DNA from: Desulfurella acetivorans A63
GTDB taxonomy: Bacteria; Campylobacterota_A; Desulfurellia; Desulfurellales; Desulfurellaceae
Length of the DNA: 64,000 nucleotides
Direction of reading: 5' to 3'
Assembly (NCBI GenBank): GCA_000517565.1
Contig: CP007051.1
Coordinates: 953,039 to 1,017,038 of the forward strand
The position numbers and the translations under genes are program-made. Under the pieces are notes generated by a model. The model was not told where the DNA came from. It saw only the letters and a list, made by a program, of their open reading frames with translations, and did not search any database. Positions 28,426 through 37,655 of the stretch are shown here, one piece after another (the first letter of the stretch is position 1; each line of letters starts with the position of its first letter).

Positions 28426-29424
28426 TTAAAGTTTTGGTGGTTTTGACTTGTTTGTAAAAAACCACTTAAGAGATCTTAGTAAATCAAACAAAAAAGGCAC
28501 ATAGAAACTAATAATCTTAATAATATTTTTTGGATAGAAAATTATTCTAAAACCTTTTTTATCTTCTTTATGTAGCCTTTTTACAAATGTTATAAATGCA
28601 CTTTTATTTTTTGCCAGCAGAATTTTACTAAGCATTTTGTTGTATCTATCTAAAAGCATTGTATTTTTCCATTTTAAAAGTTGTTTTTTATCAAAACCAA
28701 GTCCAAGAGCATATCTATATGGAGATTTAATAAATTCTAAACTATCAAAGAGTTTATCTATATCAGATAACATAGAAACATTATTTTCATGGAGCCTCCA
28801 TGTTGCAATAACTTTATTCGACAAGATAACATTTCCAAGAAGACATAATCTTAAAAAAGATTCTACGTCTTCATTTATAATATCATGTTTATAAAAACCA
28901 ATTTTTACAGCAGCCTGTCTTAAATAAAGCGTTGCTGAATGAAAATAAGGTATTTTGTTCCAGTTTAAAAAAACATAAAAACCATTTATGCATGTTTCTT
29001 CTTTGCGCTTATATGTAATTTTTGAATCATCAAAAACAGTTTCAGCAAGTGCCATTACCATAACTATATTTGCGCATTCCTGTTTGTGATAAAAATTTAT
29101 CTGGTTAACCATAAAAGAAATTGCATCAGTTGCAATTAAATAATCGTCACCATCTAAATTTAGCACATATTCACCTGTTGCATATTCATACAAAAGTTTT
29201 CTATGATTTGCTACCCTGCCAATGTTTTTTTCATTTCTATAATACTTTAGGCGTTTATCATTATATTCTTTTACAATTTGACGCGTATCATCCAAAGATG
29301 CATCATCTGAAACTATAACTTCTAAATTTGGATAATCCTGATTTAAGGCAGAATCAATTGCTTGTTTTATATATTTTGCCTGATTGTATGCTGGTATGGC
29401 AATTGTAACTTTTGGTTTATCCAT
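28426..29424 (-). CDS. Family 2 glycosyltransferase
   Basis: GT-A fold glycosyltransferase with N-terminal KVTIAIPAYNQAKYIKQAIDS, VIVSDDASLDDT and the metal-binding LNLDGDDYL (DxD). The C-terminal part is basic and helical and would attach to the membrane. Sugar donor and acceptor are not predictable. It is last in the manC-flippase operon, overlapping the flippase by 8 bp, so it probably adds a residue to the same surface polysaccharide. Confidence 0.9.
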   Translation of the reverse strand: MDKPKVTIAIPAYNQAKYIKQAIDSALNQDYPNLEVIVSDDASLDDTRQIVKEYNDKRLKYYRNEKNIGRVANHRKLLYEYATGEYVLNLDGDDYLIATDAISFMVNQINFYHKQECANIVMVMALAETVFDDSKITYKRKEETCINGFYVFLNWNKIPYFHSATLYLRQAAVKIGFYKHDIINEDVESFLRLCLLGNVILSNKVIATWRLHENNVSMLSDIDKLFDSLEFIKSPYRYALGLGFDKKQLLKWKNTMLLDRYNKMLSKILLAKNKSAFITFVKRLHKEDKKGFRIIFYPKNIIKIISFYVPFLFDLLRSLKWFFTNKSKPPKL

Positions 29425-30664
29425 TTTTTATCCTCAAAATTTTGTTTAAAACTAATATAAATAATATAAATTCGGTAAGCGAAAACGCAATACTTGCCCC
29501 CAAATCTTTTAAAAAGTATCCAAGAATTAAGCAAATTATTATATCAAATATTGATACAAATACAATGCTTTTTGTAAAATACCTTTCAAAGTTTAAATTT
29601 ATAAGCCCAATCGTACCAAATAAATAATTAAAACTACCAAATAATATAACAAAACTTAAAACTCTCATATCGATTACAGCTTCAGGCATAGGCTTTGCAG
29701 AAATAATCTTTATTATAAAGCCTGAAAATACAAAAACAAATAGCATTATTAAAAATAAAATCAAAACATAGTATCTTGCGATAGAAAATAAATTTTTAAC
29801 AGCATCTTTTTTTGATATATTGTGATATTTTTTTGATAGATGAGGATATAGGCTTTGACCAATAGGACTCATTAAAGCTTGCAAACTCATAACAATTTTT
29901 GAAGTTAAAGCATAATAACCCACAGCTGTATTTGTAGACACAAGACCCAAAAAAAAAGTATTTGCATTTCTATAAATGTTTGTTGACAATAATGCCAAAA
30001 ATAAATGCCAGCCTTCTAGCAATTGATGTTTTATATTTTCAAAACTGAAAGTCAAACTAATATTAAATTGTTTTATGGCAATATAAAAAGCTATTAAACC
30101 ACCAATTAAAAAACCTAATGAATTGATTAATGGTACATATAAATAATCTTTTTCTTGTTTAATAAAAACAAATATGCACAGTGTAAAAATAAGTTTTATA
30201 AATATATTGATAAGTGTAATATACTTCATTTTTTCTAAACCTTGAAAAAGCCAAACTGGAAACAACATTTGCCCAATTAGCACTAAAAGTGAAAAATAAA
30301 ATATCTCATATTCATTATAAAATTTTTTGAAACTAAAGATTATAATTGTAGAAATAATCATACTAAAAATCACGAAAGCTAACTTTACATACAAAACAGA
30401 TGAAAAAATTTCTGAAATTTTTTTAGAATCATTACGGTTTATCGATATTAGTTTAGTCGCAGATAAACTGAATCCATAATCTGTAAAAATAACAAAATAT
30501 GCGGCAAACGACTGAGCAAATGCAACGAGACCATATTTATCAATACCAATCGTCCTTACCAGGTAAGGGATAGTGATAAAAGGCAAAATATAGTTAGCAC
30601 CTTGCATTAAACCTAAAAAAATTATATTTTTAAAAACTAACTTTTTATCTTCGCTTAAACGCAT
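29417..30664 (-). CDS. Wzx-type polysaccharide flippase
   Basis: 415 residues with 12 or so hydrophobic segments of the polysaccharide-biosynthesis (MATE-like) flippase family: NIIFLGLMQGANYILPFITIPY at the N-terminus, GIDKYGLVAFAQSF, and FPVWLFQGLEKMKYI in the middle. It moves lipid-linked oligosaccharide across the inner membrane. No wzy polymerase gene is nearby, so the glycan may be short or the polymerase sits elsewhere. Confidence 0.9.
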   Translation of the reverse strand: MRLSEDKKLVFKNIIFLGLMQGANYILPFITIPYLVRTIGIDKYGLVAFAQSFAAYFVIFTDYGFSLSATKLISINRNDSKKISEIFSSVLYVKLAFVIFSMIISTIIIFSFKKFYNEYEIFYFSLLVLIGQMLFPVWLFQGLEKMKYITLINIFIKLIFTLCIFVFIKQEKDYLYVPLINSLGFLIGGLIAFYIAIKQFNISLTFSFENIKHQLLEGWHLFLALLSTNIYRNANTFFLGLVSTNTAVGYYALTSKIVMSLQALMSPIGQSLYPHLSKKYHNISKKDAVKNLFSIARYYVLILFLIMLFVFVFSGFIIKIISAKPMPEAVIDMRVLSFVILFGSFNYLFGTIGLINLNFERYFTKSIVFVSIFDIIICLILGYFLKDLGASIAFSLTEFILFILVLNKILRIKNG

Positions 30665-30673
30665 TTTATCAAA

Positions 30674-32050
30674 TCAGCATCTCTTAAAATCGTCTTCAAC
30701 CCTTATAATATCATCTTCTCCTACATACTCACCAACTTGAGCTTCTATAATTACCAAATCAATTTTACCGGGATTTTCTAATCTATGAAGCTCGCCAATT
30801 TTGATATATGTAGATTCATTTGGTCTTAATATAAATTCTTTATCACCAACACTCACCTGGGCTGTACCAGACACAACAATCCAATGCTCGCTTCTGTGTA
30901 AATGTTTTTGCAAAGAAAGCCTTTTTTGCGGTTTAACTACAATTTTCTTTATTTTGTAAAATCGGTTTTGTTCTAATAACGTATAATTGCCCCATGGTCT
31001 GTATACAGTTAAGTGAGCATCTGTTAATTCTGAGTTTTTAGTTTTAAGCATAGAAACTATATCTTTTACTTTCTGACCAGAACCCTTTTTCGATATAAGT
31101 AAAGCATCAGCAGTATCAACAATAATTAAATCTTCTACGTCTATTGCTCCTATTGTTCTTGAATTTTCTTCTATAATAAGGTTATTTTTCGAATTTATAA
31201 GTATTGAATTATTTCTTGTATTACCATTTTGATCTTTTTCTAAAACCTCATAAAGACTATCAAAACTACCCAAGTCGTTCCAGTCTATGTCAAAAGGCAC
31301 AATTTTTAATTTTTTACTTTTTTCTGCTACAGCATAATCTATACTCTTCGATTCAATTTTTAGCATATCATCAATTTTTATTCTTACAGGAGAACAATTT
31401 TTTGCATTTTTCCATGCAGTATAAGATAACTCAAAAATTTCTTTTTCGTGCAGATTTAACTCTTCCAGATAAGTTTTTGCTTTAAAACAAAATATTCCAC
31501 TATTCCAAAAGTAATTACCGTCTTCAATGTATCTTTTTGCAGTTTCTAAATCTGGTTTTTCTTTAAATTCTAAAACATTAAACCCATCAGCTTTTATATA
31601 TCCATAACCAGTATTTGGGCTTGTTGGCTTTATGCCAAATGTCACAATATAATCCAACTTAGCAAGTTCTTTAGCTTTTTTTAAACTTTCATAATAATTA
31701 TTAGACGCTTTAATGTAATGGTCAGCACTTGAAACGAGCACAAGTTGATCTTGTTCAACCATAAAACTAGCAAAAGCAACTGCTGGTGCAGTGTTTTTGC
31801 CAACTGGCTCAAGTATAAACTCCACATTATTCATACTTAAACCGATCTCTTCAATTTGATCAAGCGCTAAAAAATAATGAGATTCATTTGTTACAAATAT
31901 AAATTTTTCAGCAAATTCTTTATTTCTCAATACAGTTAGTTGAAATAAAGATTTATTATCGAAAAGCTTTATAAACTGTTTTGGGTAAAGGCTTCTGCTA
32001 AGTGGCCAAAGCCTGGTACCAGAACCACCACACAAAACTACATTTACCAT
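30674..32050 (-). CDS. manC: Mannose-1-phosphate guanylyltransferase / mannose-6-phosphate isomerase
   Basis: Makes GDP-mannose. N-terminal nucleotidyltransferase: VVLCGGSGTRLWPLSR, YPKQF, EPVGKNTAPAVA and FKEKPD; C-terminal cupin (about 345-458): RPWGNY, QKHLHRSEHWIVVSG and the metal-site region. Length 458 is that of the AlgA/ManC type. GGGGAGG precedes the ATG. First gene of the three-gene polysaccharide operon. Confidence 0.93.
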   Translation of the reverse strand: MVNVVLCGGSGTRLWPLSRSLYPKQFIKLFDNKSLFQLTVLRNKEFAEKFIFVTNESHYFLALDQIEEIGLSMNNVEFILEPVGKNTAPAVAFASFMVEQDQLVLVSSADHYIKASNNYYESLKKAKELAKLDYIVTFGIKPTSPNTGYGYIKADGFNVLEFKEKPDLETAKRYIEDGNYFWNSGIFCFKAKTYLEELNLHEKEIFELSYTAWKNAKNCSPVRIKIDDMLKIESKSIDYAVAEKSKKLKIVPFDIDWNDLGSFDSLYEVLEKDQNGNTRNNSILINSKNNLIIEENSRTIGAIDVEDLIIVDTADALLISKKGSGQKVKDIVSMLKTKNSELTDAHLTVYRPWGNYTLLEQNRFYKIKKIVVKPQKRLSLQKHLHRSEHWIVVSGTAQVSVGDKEFILRPNESTYIKIGELHRLENPGKIDLVIIEAQVGEYVGEDDIIRVEDDFKRC

Positions 32051-32082
32051 AAACCTCCCCTTTTTATCAAAATTTCCAAAAC

Positions 32083-32112
32083 ATTATAGAAATTGTGATA
32101 CTAAAAAGTCAA
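32083..32112 (-). promoter_or_regulatory. Predicted promoter of the manC operon
   Basis: TTGACT (32112-32107), 18-bp spacer, TATAAT (32088-32083), leader of about 25-30 nt with the Shine-Dalgarno of manC. Confidence 0.6.
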
Positions 32113-32120
32113 ATTATTTG

Positions 32121-32840
32121 TTAAAATAGTCCTAGTATATTTTTTAATTCTTTAATATTTGATTTACTTACAGGTATGCGAGTTTTATTTGCATCTTTAA
32201 CTACAAGCCAGTAAGTGCTTTTAAACCATGGTATAATTTCTAATACATATTCCAAATTTACAATATAGCTTTTTTGAACTCTATAAAATTGAGAAAAATT
32301 TTGTAATTTTTCTTCAAGATGTTTCATAGAACTTTTAAAAATAAAAGTGTCTTCTTTTGTGAAAATTTCAACAAACCCTTCTTGAGATCTGGCAAATACA
32401 ATTTCAGAAAAATCTAATAGATAAATTTTGCCTTTTTTTTCAACAGGTATTTTATTAATTTTTTTATTCTGCAATTCGTTTTTTTTGACAAAATTTTTAG
32501 CTTTTTCTAAAGCTTTTTGCAATCTAGAAGCACTGATTGGTTTTAGCAGGTAATCAATAGCATTTAATTCAAAAGCTTCAACTGCATAATTATCATAGGC
32601 TGTCGTAAAAATTATAGCAATATTTTGATTTTCCAACATTTTTAAAAGTTCTAAACCATTTATTTTTGGGATATTTATATCAATAAATACAATATCTGGT
32701 TTCAAGTTTTTTGCTAATTTTAGACCTTCAATACCATTTTGAGCACAACCTACAATTTCAATATCATTAAATAAATGCAATAGATAAGCCAACTCATCAA
32801 TTGCTGGTTGTTCATCTTCTACAATTAAAGCTTTAAGCAT
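32121..32840 (-). CDS. LytTR-type response regulator
   Basis: 240 residues: receiver with VEDEQPA, phospho-acceptor Asp in IVFIDINIPKINGLELL and Lys in LLKPIS; then a LytTR DNA-binding domain (about 140-240) with KIYLLDFSEIVFARSQEG and FYRVQKSYIVNLEYV. I start at the ATG of 32840, where receivers normally begin (LKALIVEDE); a TTG at 32855 is the alternative. It overlaps the sensor kinase gene by 8 bp and is its cognate regulator. Confidence 0.92.
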   Translation of the reverse strand: MLKALIVEDEQPAIDELAYLLHLFNDIEIVGCAQNGIEGLKLAKNLKPDIVFIDINIPKINGLELLKMLENQNIAIIFTTAYDNYAVEAFELNAIDYLLKPISASRLQKALEKAKNFVKKNELQNKKINKIPVEKKGKIYLLDFSEIVFARSQEGFVEIFTKEDTFIFKSSMKHLEEKLQNFSQFYRVQKSYIVNLEYVLEIIPWFKSTYWLVVKDANKTRIPVSKSNIKELKNILGLF

Positions 32841-34560
32841 GAGCGATCTCTGCAAGTGGCATTAAAAAGTGCACATTTGTGCCCTTACCTTCTCTTGTGT
32901 TTATATGAAGCCGCGATATATTGCCAAAAATAGACACAAGACGTTCATTAACATTTTTTATCCCTATTCCAGCACTATTTTGAGACTGAATATCGTTTTT
33001 ATAATTAGTATCAAACAAACGTTGTAGTTTTTCTTGATTTATACCGGGTCCATTATCAGTTACGCTGAAATGAATATATGAACCTTTCCTTTTGATTTTT
33101 ATATTTAAAATTAGTTTTGATGAGATTAAAGGCATAGAATGTTTTATTGAATTTTCAACGAGAGGTTGCAAAATAAATGCAGGTATTTTTTCATTAAGCA
33201 AACTTTCGTCAATTTCTTCTTTAATCTCAATTTTACTACCAAAGCGAGCTTTTTCAATATAAAGGTATGATTTTATAATTTCTAATTCTTTTTCAATCGT
33301 AATAAAAGAACCAATATTTTTAAGGTTATATCTAAGATATTCGCTTAAATTAATCAAAATTTCTCTAGCTAATTGTGGATTTGTTCTGATAAAAGATATT
33401 ACTGTGTTAAGCGTGTTAAACAAAAAATGTGGATTCATTTGAGAAGCAAGCGCAATTAGCTTTGCTTGAGAAGCTAGTTTTTTCTGCTCTTCAACTTGAG
33501 CTATTTCAATCTGATAAGAAATTAGCTGAGCAAGTCCTTTTGCAAGCTCTATATCTGTACTTGAGATAACTTTTCTGTTAACCTTCTTTTTCGCTCTATA
33601 TAACTTTAAAGTGCCTATCGTATTATTAAAACATTTTAATGGAACAATTACAACACTATTTAACTGACACGTCTTGATTGAGCAACCTATTTCTTCTTTT
33701 GTCATTGCTATATTAATCTCTCCATTTAATATGCTGTTTTTCGTGGCACTTGTTTGAATTGGCATAGAGCTTTTGTGATGGTCATCCCCAACTCCAACAT
33801 GTGCAAGTATTTTACTAGTATCTGTCAAGGCTACCGCATCCAAATCCGTTGACTCGTAAATAATTTTTGCTGTATTGTATGCAGATACCTCATTTAATCC
33901 GTTTCGCAAAAAAGGTAGTGTTTTGTTTGCTATCTCAAGGGATAATTTAGCAAGGGCTGCAGAGATATTTTCTTTTTCATCGAGGACAGATTTTACAATC
34001 ATCATAAATACAGTTATACCAATAGCATTTGTAACTGTCATTGGCATACCTATATCATTTACTAAATCAAGCGCTTTCGAATATGGTTTTGCAAATAACA
34101 AAATTATGCCCATTTGCATACTTTCTCCCAGTACACCAGCAAATAAAGCCAACTCCCAAGGTATATATTCACCTTTGTAGTATTTGCGTATAAGACCGCC
34201 AAGTAATCCCTCTAAGGCAGTAGAAATTCCGCATGTTGTAGCTGTAAACCCGCCAAGTGTTAATCTATGCAATCCGGCAATCAATCCAGCACCAAATCCC
34301 ACAATAGGTCCACCGATCAACCCTCCTACCATGGGACCAATAACTCTTGAATTAGCTATTGCATCTTTTATGGGCACTCCAGTATAAGTACCCAAAATAC
34401 CAATACCAGCAAATATTAAAATTGCAAGAAGCAAATCAGTTTTTTTAACTTTTGCATTGTATAGAATATTCTTAAAAAATGAGGCTTTCGATAAAAAAAA
34501 TGCCAATATTGCAATGATACTTAAGCGTTCAAACATTGTTAAAAGCAATGAATTTATCAT
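32833..34560 (-). CDS. LytS-family sensor histidine kinase (5TM, GAF, His_kinase)
   Basis: 575 residues. N-terminal 5TM-LYT membrane domain (1-190) with TGVPIKDAIANSRVIGPMVG and GGLIGGPIVGFGAGLIAGLH; a GAF domain (about 200-335) with CSIKTCQLNSVVIVPL; then the LytS-type phosphoacceptor region ASQMNPHFLFNTLNTVISF and an ATPase domain with NSIKHSM, DNGPGI and GIGIKNVNERL. Such kinases sense small metabolites (pyruvate for BtsS) or membrane state. The GAF cysteines may bind a ligand or cluster. AGGGG upstream of the ATG; promoter at 34577-34605. Confidence 0.92.
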   Translation of the reverse strand: MINSLLLTMFERLSIIAILAFFLSKASFFKNILYNAKVKKTDLLLAILIFAGIGILGTYTGVPIKDAIANSRVIGPMVGGLIGGPIVGFGAGLIAGLHRLTLGGFTATTCGISTALEGLLGGLIRKYYKGEYIPWELALFAGVLGESMQMGIILLFAKPYSKALDLVNDIGMPMTVTNAIGITVFMMIVKSVLDEKENISAALAKLSLEIANKTLPFLRNGLNEVSAYNTAKIIYESTDLDAVALTDTSKILAHVGVGDDHHKSSMPIQTSATKNSILNGEINIAMTKEEIGCSIKTCQLNSVVIVPLKCFNNTIGTLKLYRAKKKVNRKVISSTDIELAKGLAQLISYQIEIAQVEEQKKLASQAKLIALASQMNPHFLFNTLNTVISFIRTNPQLAREILINLSEYLRYNLKNIGSFITIEKELEIIKSYLYIEKARFGSKIEIKEEIDESLLNEKIPAFILQPLVENSIKHSMPLISSKLILNIKIKRKGSYIHFSVTDNGPGINQEKLQRLFDTNYKNDIQSQNSAGIGIKNVNERLVSIFGNISRLHINTREGKGTNVHFLMPLAEIAHA

Positions 34561-34576
34561 ATAAAACCCCTATTGA

Positions 34577-34605
34577 ATTATATATAAATTAAAAAATTAA
34601 ATCAA
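34577..34605 (-). promoter_or_regulatory. Predicted promoter of the LytS-LytTR operon
   Basis: TTGATT (34605-34600), 17-bp spacer, TATAAT (34582-34577); the leader is about 10-15 nt and includes AGGGG. Confidence 0.6.
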
Positions 34606-34684
34606 ATATTTAAAAAAGGTTATTTTAAAAAAACCTCTTTAAATACTTTTAAAAATCTATATACTTACAAACTTGAGGTATTAA

Positions 34685-34753
34685 ATGCCTTTTGCGAATT
34701 TTATGTGGTTTGATTTTTTTATAAATTTGATGGTATCTAAAAACAAAAAATGA
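34685..34753 (+). CDS. Small ORF of 22 codons translationally coupled to tonB
   Basis: ATG at 34685 has GAGGT 5 nt upstream, a better ribosome site than tonB itself, which has none. The peptide MPFANFMWFDFFINLMVSKN plus KK is hydrophobic and aromatic with a basic end, like a tiny single-span membrane peptide. Its TGA stop overlaps the tonB ATG as ATGA, the coupling geometry used by most neighbours in this genome. It is too short to assign a family. Alternatively it is only a device to load ribosomes for tonB. Confidence 0.5.
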   Translation: MPFANFMWFDFFINLMVSKNKK

Positions 34754-35625
34754 AATTTTTATCTTTTGCATTTTCTCTAATACTGCATATTTTGCTTATA
34801 ATTTTAATATATCTAATTATTTTTCATATTAATAAAAAACCAGTAGCTAAACTTTCACCACCACTCTACCATGTAGATATAATACAATTACCGAAACAAG
34901 AACAAAATACGCAAGAAAAACAACCCCATATAATAGCTTCAAATATTAACAAAAAAGCAAGCTCAAAAATATACTCAAAAACAGAAAAAATACCATTAAA
35001 AAGCCTGCCTCAAACTAAAATGCAAAGTATGCCTCAAAAAACACAAACGCAAGAACAAAAAACTCCTAAAATAACCGAAACTCAAAACAAAGAAATTGTT
35101 AAAAACAACTTAGGCAATCAACAGTCAAAAGCTAATATGCCAAGTAAGCAAAATGTACAGCATTCCACTCCATATAAAATTTTTGGCAATTTATTTTCAC
35201 AATCAAATAAAAACACACCAAACATTAACCCAACACAAAATTATCAAGGTACAAGTAATGTAAGAGAATACGAAAGCCAAAACGCCAGGCAGGCAACTAT
35301 TGAAATTGGAACAGAATCAATAAAGTATGTATCTTATATGAAATTACTTAAAGACAAAATTCAAAATGTGTGGGTGTATCCAGAGCAAGCTCGCCTTAAA
35401 AACCAGCAAGGAACATTACTTGTAGAATTTGGTATAAATAAAAATGGTTCCTTAGCTTATACGAAAGTTATACGTTCAAGCGGCTACCCTATTTTAGATG
35501 AAGTTGCAATTAAAGCAATCAAAGAAGCATCACCTTTCAATCCGCTCCCAGAAAGATTCGGTGTAGATAGGCTAAATATATACGCTACTTTTACTTATGA
35601 GCTTGTTTATCACTATGTTCAATAG
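34750..35625 (+). CDS. TonB-family energy transducer
   Basis: 291 residues: N-terminal membrane anchor (FAFSLILHILLIILIYLIIF), a long Lys/Gln/Pro-rich periplasmic spacer (about 40-185), and a C-terminal TonB domain (about 195-291) with YPEQARLKNQQGTLLVEFGI, SGYPILDEVAIKAIKEASPF and PLP. ExbB/ExbD genes are not adjacent. The sequence before the ATG lacks a Shine-Dalgarno, so translation probably depends on the small ORF upstream. The last 35 bp overlap the 3' end of the RNase H gene on the other strand. Confidence 0.88.
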   Translation: MKFLSFAFSLILHILLIILIYLIIFHINKKPVAKLSPPLYHVDIIQLPKQEQNTQEKQPHIIASNINKKASSKIYSKTEKIPLKSLPQTKMQSMPQKTQTQEQKTPKITETQNKEIVKNNLGNQQSKANMPSKQNVQHSTPYKIFGNLFSQSNKNTPNINPTQNYQGTSNVREYESQNARQATIEIGTESIKYVSYMKLLKDKIQNVWVYPEQARLKNQQGTLLVEFGINKNGSLAYTKVIRSSGYPILDEVAIKAIKEASPFNPLPERFGVDRLNIYATFTYELVYHYVQ

Positions 35626-36172
35626 CAGATTTTGCCAGTTTATCAGCTTGAGAATTTAAGTTTCTATTTATATGTTTAATTTCAAAATGCTCAAATTTAT
35701 CAATTAGAGATAAAACTTTTTGGTTTAGTCTTTTAAGGTGGTCTTGCTTTACAGCATATTTACCTAGCACTTGCTTTACAATAAGCTCTGAATCGGAAAA
35801 AACTTCTATTGATTTTACGCCTAAATCCAATCCAATCTCCAATGCCCTAATAAGGGCAGTGTATTCTGCTTCGTTGTTTGTTTTTTCACCAATGTATTCA
35901 CTTACTGTTTTAATAATCTCTCCATTTTGCATGAAAACTATACCAATACCAGCGCTACCTGGATTATTACTTGAAGCACCATCTATAAAAACTGTAAGAG
36001 TTGTATCGAGATTGCTTAATTGATTTTTTTTGGCAAGGTAGTTGCATTTTTCAAGTTCTTCACATATTTGCTTTATCTTGCCAAAAAAATCATCAATTGA
36101 AATACCGAAGTAATCAGCAGTTTTTTCTACAGATTTAAATTCGCAAAATTTTTTTAATAGATTTAAATTCAT
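35591..36172 (-). CDS. RNase HI-type nuclease with N-terminal helical extension
   Basis: C-terminal RNase H fold (about 58-190) with the four acidic catalytic residues in VFIDGASSNNPG, KTNNEAEYTAL, VFSDSELIVKQ and LNSQADKLAK, and the VLSLIDKFEHFEIKHINRN strand before the last. The first 50 residues are not the usual hybrid-binding domain; they look like a small helix-turn-helix (SVEKTADYFGISIDDFFGKI). Degrades RNA in RNA:DNA hybrids. Overlaps the zinc-ribbon gene by 4 bp and tonB tail-to-tail. Confidence 0.85.
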   Translation of the reverse strand: MNLNLLKKFCEFKSVEKTADYFGISIDDFFGKIKQICEELEKCNYLAKKNQLSNLDTTLTVFIDGASSNNPGSAGIGIVFMQNGEIIKTVSEYIGEKTNNEAEYTALIRALEIGLDLGVKSIEVFSDSELIVKQVLGKYAVKQDHLKRLNQKVLSLIDKFEHFEIKHINRNLNSQADKLAKSAIEHSDKQAHK

Positions 36173-36873
36173 TCTTTTTTGTAAAGTATTCTACCGCAAT
36201 TTGGACAATAAACAATTTCATCAGTTTCTTCTACAAGGACCGATATTTGGGGAGGTAGCTTAATAAAACAACCATAGCAGGTCTCATTTTCCACATTTAC
36301 AACAGCACTACCTTTTGCCCAAAGTGATATTTTATTGTATTTTGCTAATAAATGAGGATTTATATCGTTTAACATAATTTCTTTTTCTTTATTAATTTGC
36401 TCGATTTTATTATCAATATCCTTTTTGAATTCAGCTAATTGAGCATCGAAATATTCTAACTTTTGTTTTACTTCGTCTATTTGTTGTTGAATCTCGCTTA
36501 TTTTTTTATTTTTTTCATCTACTATTGTTTGTATTTCTAAAATTTTATCTTCCAAAATGCTTTTATTTGTTTTTGTAATAGTTATCTCGCTAGATAAAGC
36601 TTCTGATTGCTTTTGATTTTGAACCGAATTACTTTTTTCGTCAAGCTTTTCTAATAAAGCTTCTTTTTCTTCTAATAAATTTTTTTTAAATTTTAAATCC
36701 TCAAGTATCTCATTTAACTCATCTTGGAGCTGTTCCATATTCAATGTATGAGTAGTTATCAGTTCTTCCAAATTTTCCCTATCCTGAAGCCTTTTTGCAA
36801 ACTCTGATTCAAGCTGATAAATTTGTTTATCATATTCTTGAATCTTTAAAAGCATCTCAATATCAGCATTCAT
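36169..36873 (-). CDS. Coiled-coil protein with C4 zinc ribbon (DUF164 / FlgZ-like family)
   Basis: 234 residues. Residues about 5-170 are a long two-stranded coiled coil rich in Glu, Lys and Gln; the C-terminus is a zinc ribbon with two Cys pairs, CYGC and YCPNCGRILY. This is the family of Helicobacter pylori HP0958 (FlgZ), which binds RpoN and flagellin mRNA, and of Chlamydia CdsZ. In H. pylori its gene is also beside a nif3 homologue. Start at 36873 has GGAGGTGTTA upstream; earlier in-frame codons overlap nif3 and lack a ribosome site. Confidence 0.85.
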   Translation of the reverse strand: MNADIEMLLKIQEYDKQIYQLESEFAKRLQDRENLEELITTHTLNMEQLQDELNEILEDLKFKKNLLEEKEALLEKLDEKSNSVQNQKQSEALSSEITITKTNKSILEDKILEIQTIVDEKNKKISEIQQQIDEVKQKLEYFDAQLAEFKKDIDNKIEQINKEKEIMLNDINPHLLAKYNKISLWAKGSAVVNVENETCYGCFIKLPPQISVLVEETDEIVYCPNCGRILYKKE

Positions 36874-36884
36874 TAACACCTCCT

Positions 36885-37646
36885 TTATATATAATCCCAA
36901 GGGATACGATCATTGGTACTCTTCAAAATCTTGACATTTAAATTTTTCAAACATTCAAAAAGGATATCCACAGACCATATTTCGGTATAAAAATGAGTTG
37001 CATCAATCATATTAATGCCATTTTCTTGTGCAAAAATAGCACTGTGGTGCTTAACATCACCAGTTATAAAAACATCAATATCGTAACTTTTAAGCTTATA
37101 AATATAATCTGCACAGCTCCCAGAACATATGGCTACTTTTTTTATGGGTTTGTTATGAGATGATACATACTTTAAAATTGGGATACCAAGGGTTTTTTTA
37201 ACATAATCAATAAATTCACTAAATGTCTGTTCTTTTTCGATTTCGCTTATAAAAACAGGCTTGAGATTTTCTAACATGAAAGAGTTTTTTAATTGGAGTT
37301 TTTTACATAAATAGTTATTTAAACCTAATGGTGCAATATCTAAATTTGTATGAGCAGCATAAATACTTATTCTATCTTTTGTAGCATTATATAATACATT
37401 CTCTGGATAAAAATTATAATCAAAATTTTTAAGCGCCTGCAAAAATAAAGGATGATGTGAAATAATTAAATTACAATTGTTTTCTTTGGCTTCTTCAACA
37501 GTTTCTTTCCTTATATCCAAAGACAACAATATTCCACTTAGTATATCATGCTTGAATAAAACTTGAAAACCTGAATTGTCCCAACTTTCCTGGAAGGATA
37601 AAGGAAAATAACTTTCTAACGCTTCAATAACTTCAATAATAAACAT
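36885..37646 (-). CDS. NIF3-like dinuclear metal-centre protein (YbgI/DUF34)
   Basis: 253 residues. Metal-binding motifs: ISHHPLFL near residue 60, AAHTNLDIAPLG at about 100, VFITGDVKHHSA near 200 and ATHFYTEIW near 218. The family is widely conserved; GTP cyclohydrolase-like activity has been reported for one member, but the general role is unsettled. The ATG lies 10 bp after the 3' CCA of the tRNA(CAU) gene in the same direction with no Shine-Dalgarno. A GTG inside the tRNA at 37667 is the only longer reading and is rejected. Confidence 0.9.
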   Translation of the reverse strand: MFIIEVIEALESYFPLSFQESWDNSGFQVLFKHDILSGILLSLDIRKETVEEAKENNCNLIISHHPLFLQALKNFDYNFYPENVLYNATKDRISIYAAHTNLDIAPLGLNNYLCKKLQLKNSFMLENLKPVFISEIEKEQTFSEFIDYVKKTLGIPILKYVSSHNKPIKKVAICSGSCADYIYKLKSYDIDVFITGDVKHHSAIFAQENGINMIDATHFYTEIWSVDILFECLKNLNVKILKSTNDRIPWDYI

Positions 37647-37655
37647 CAAACTTTT

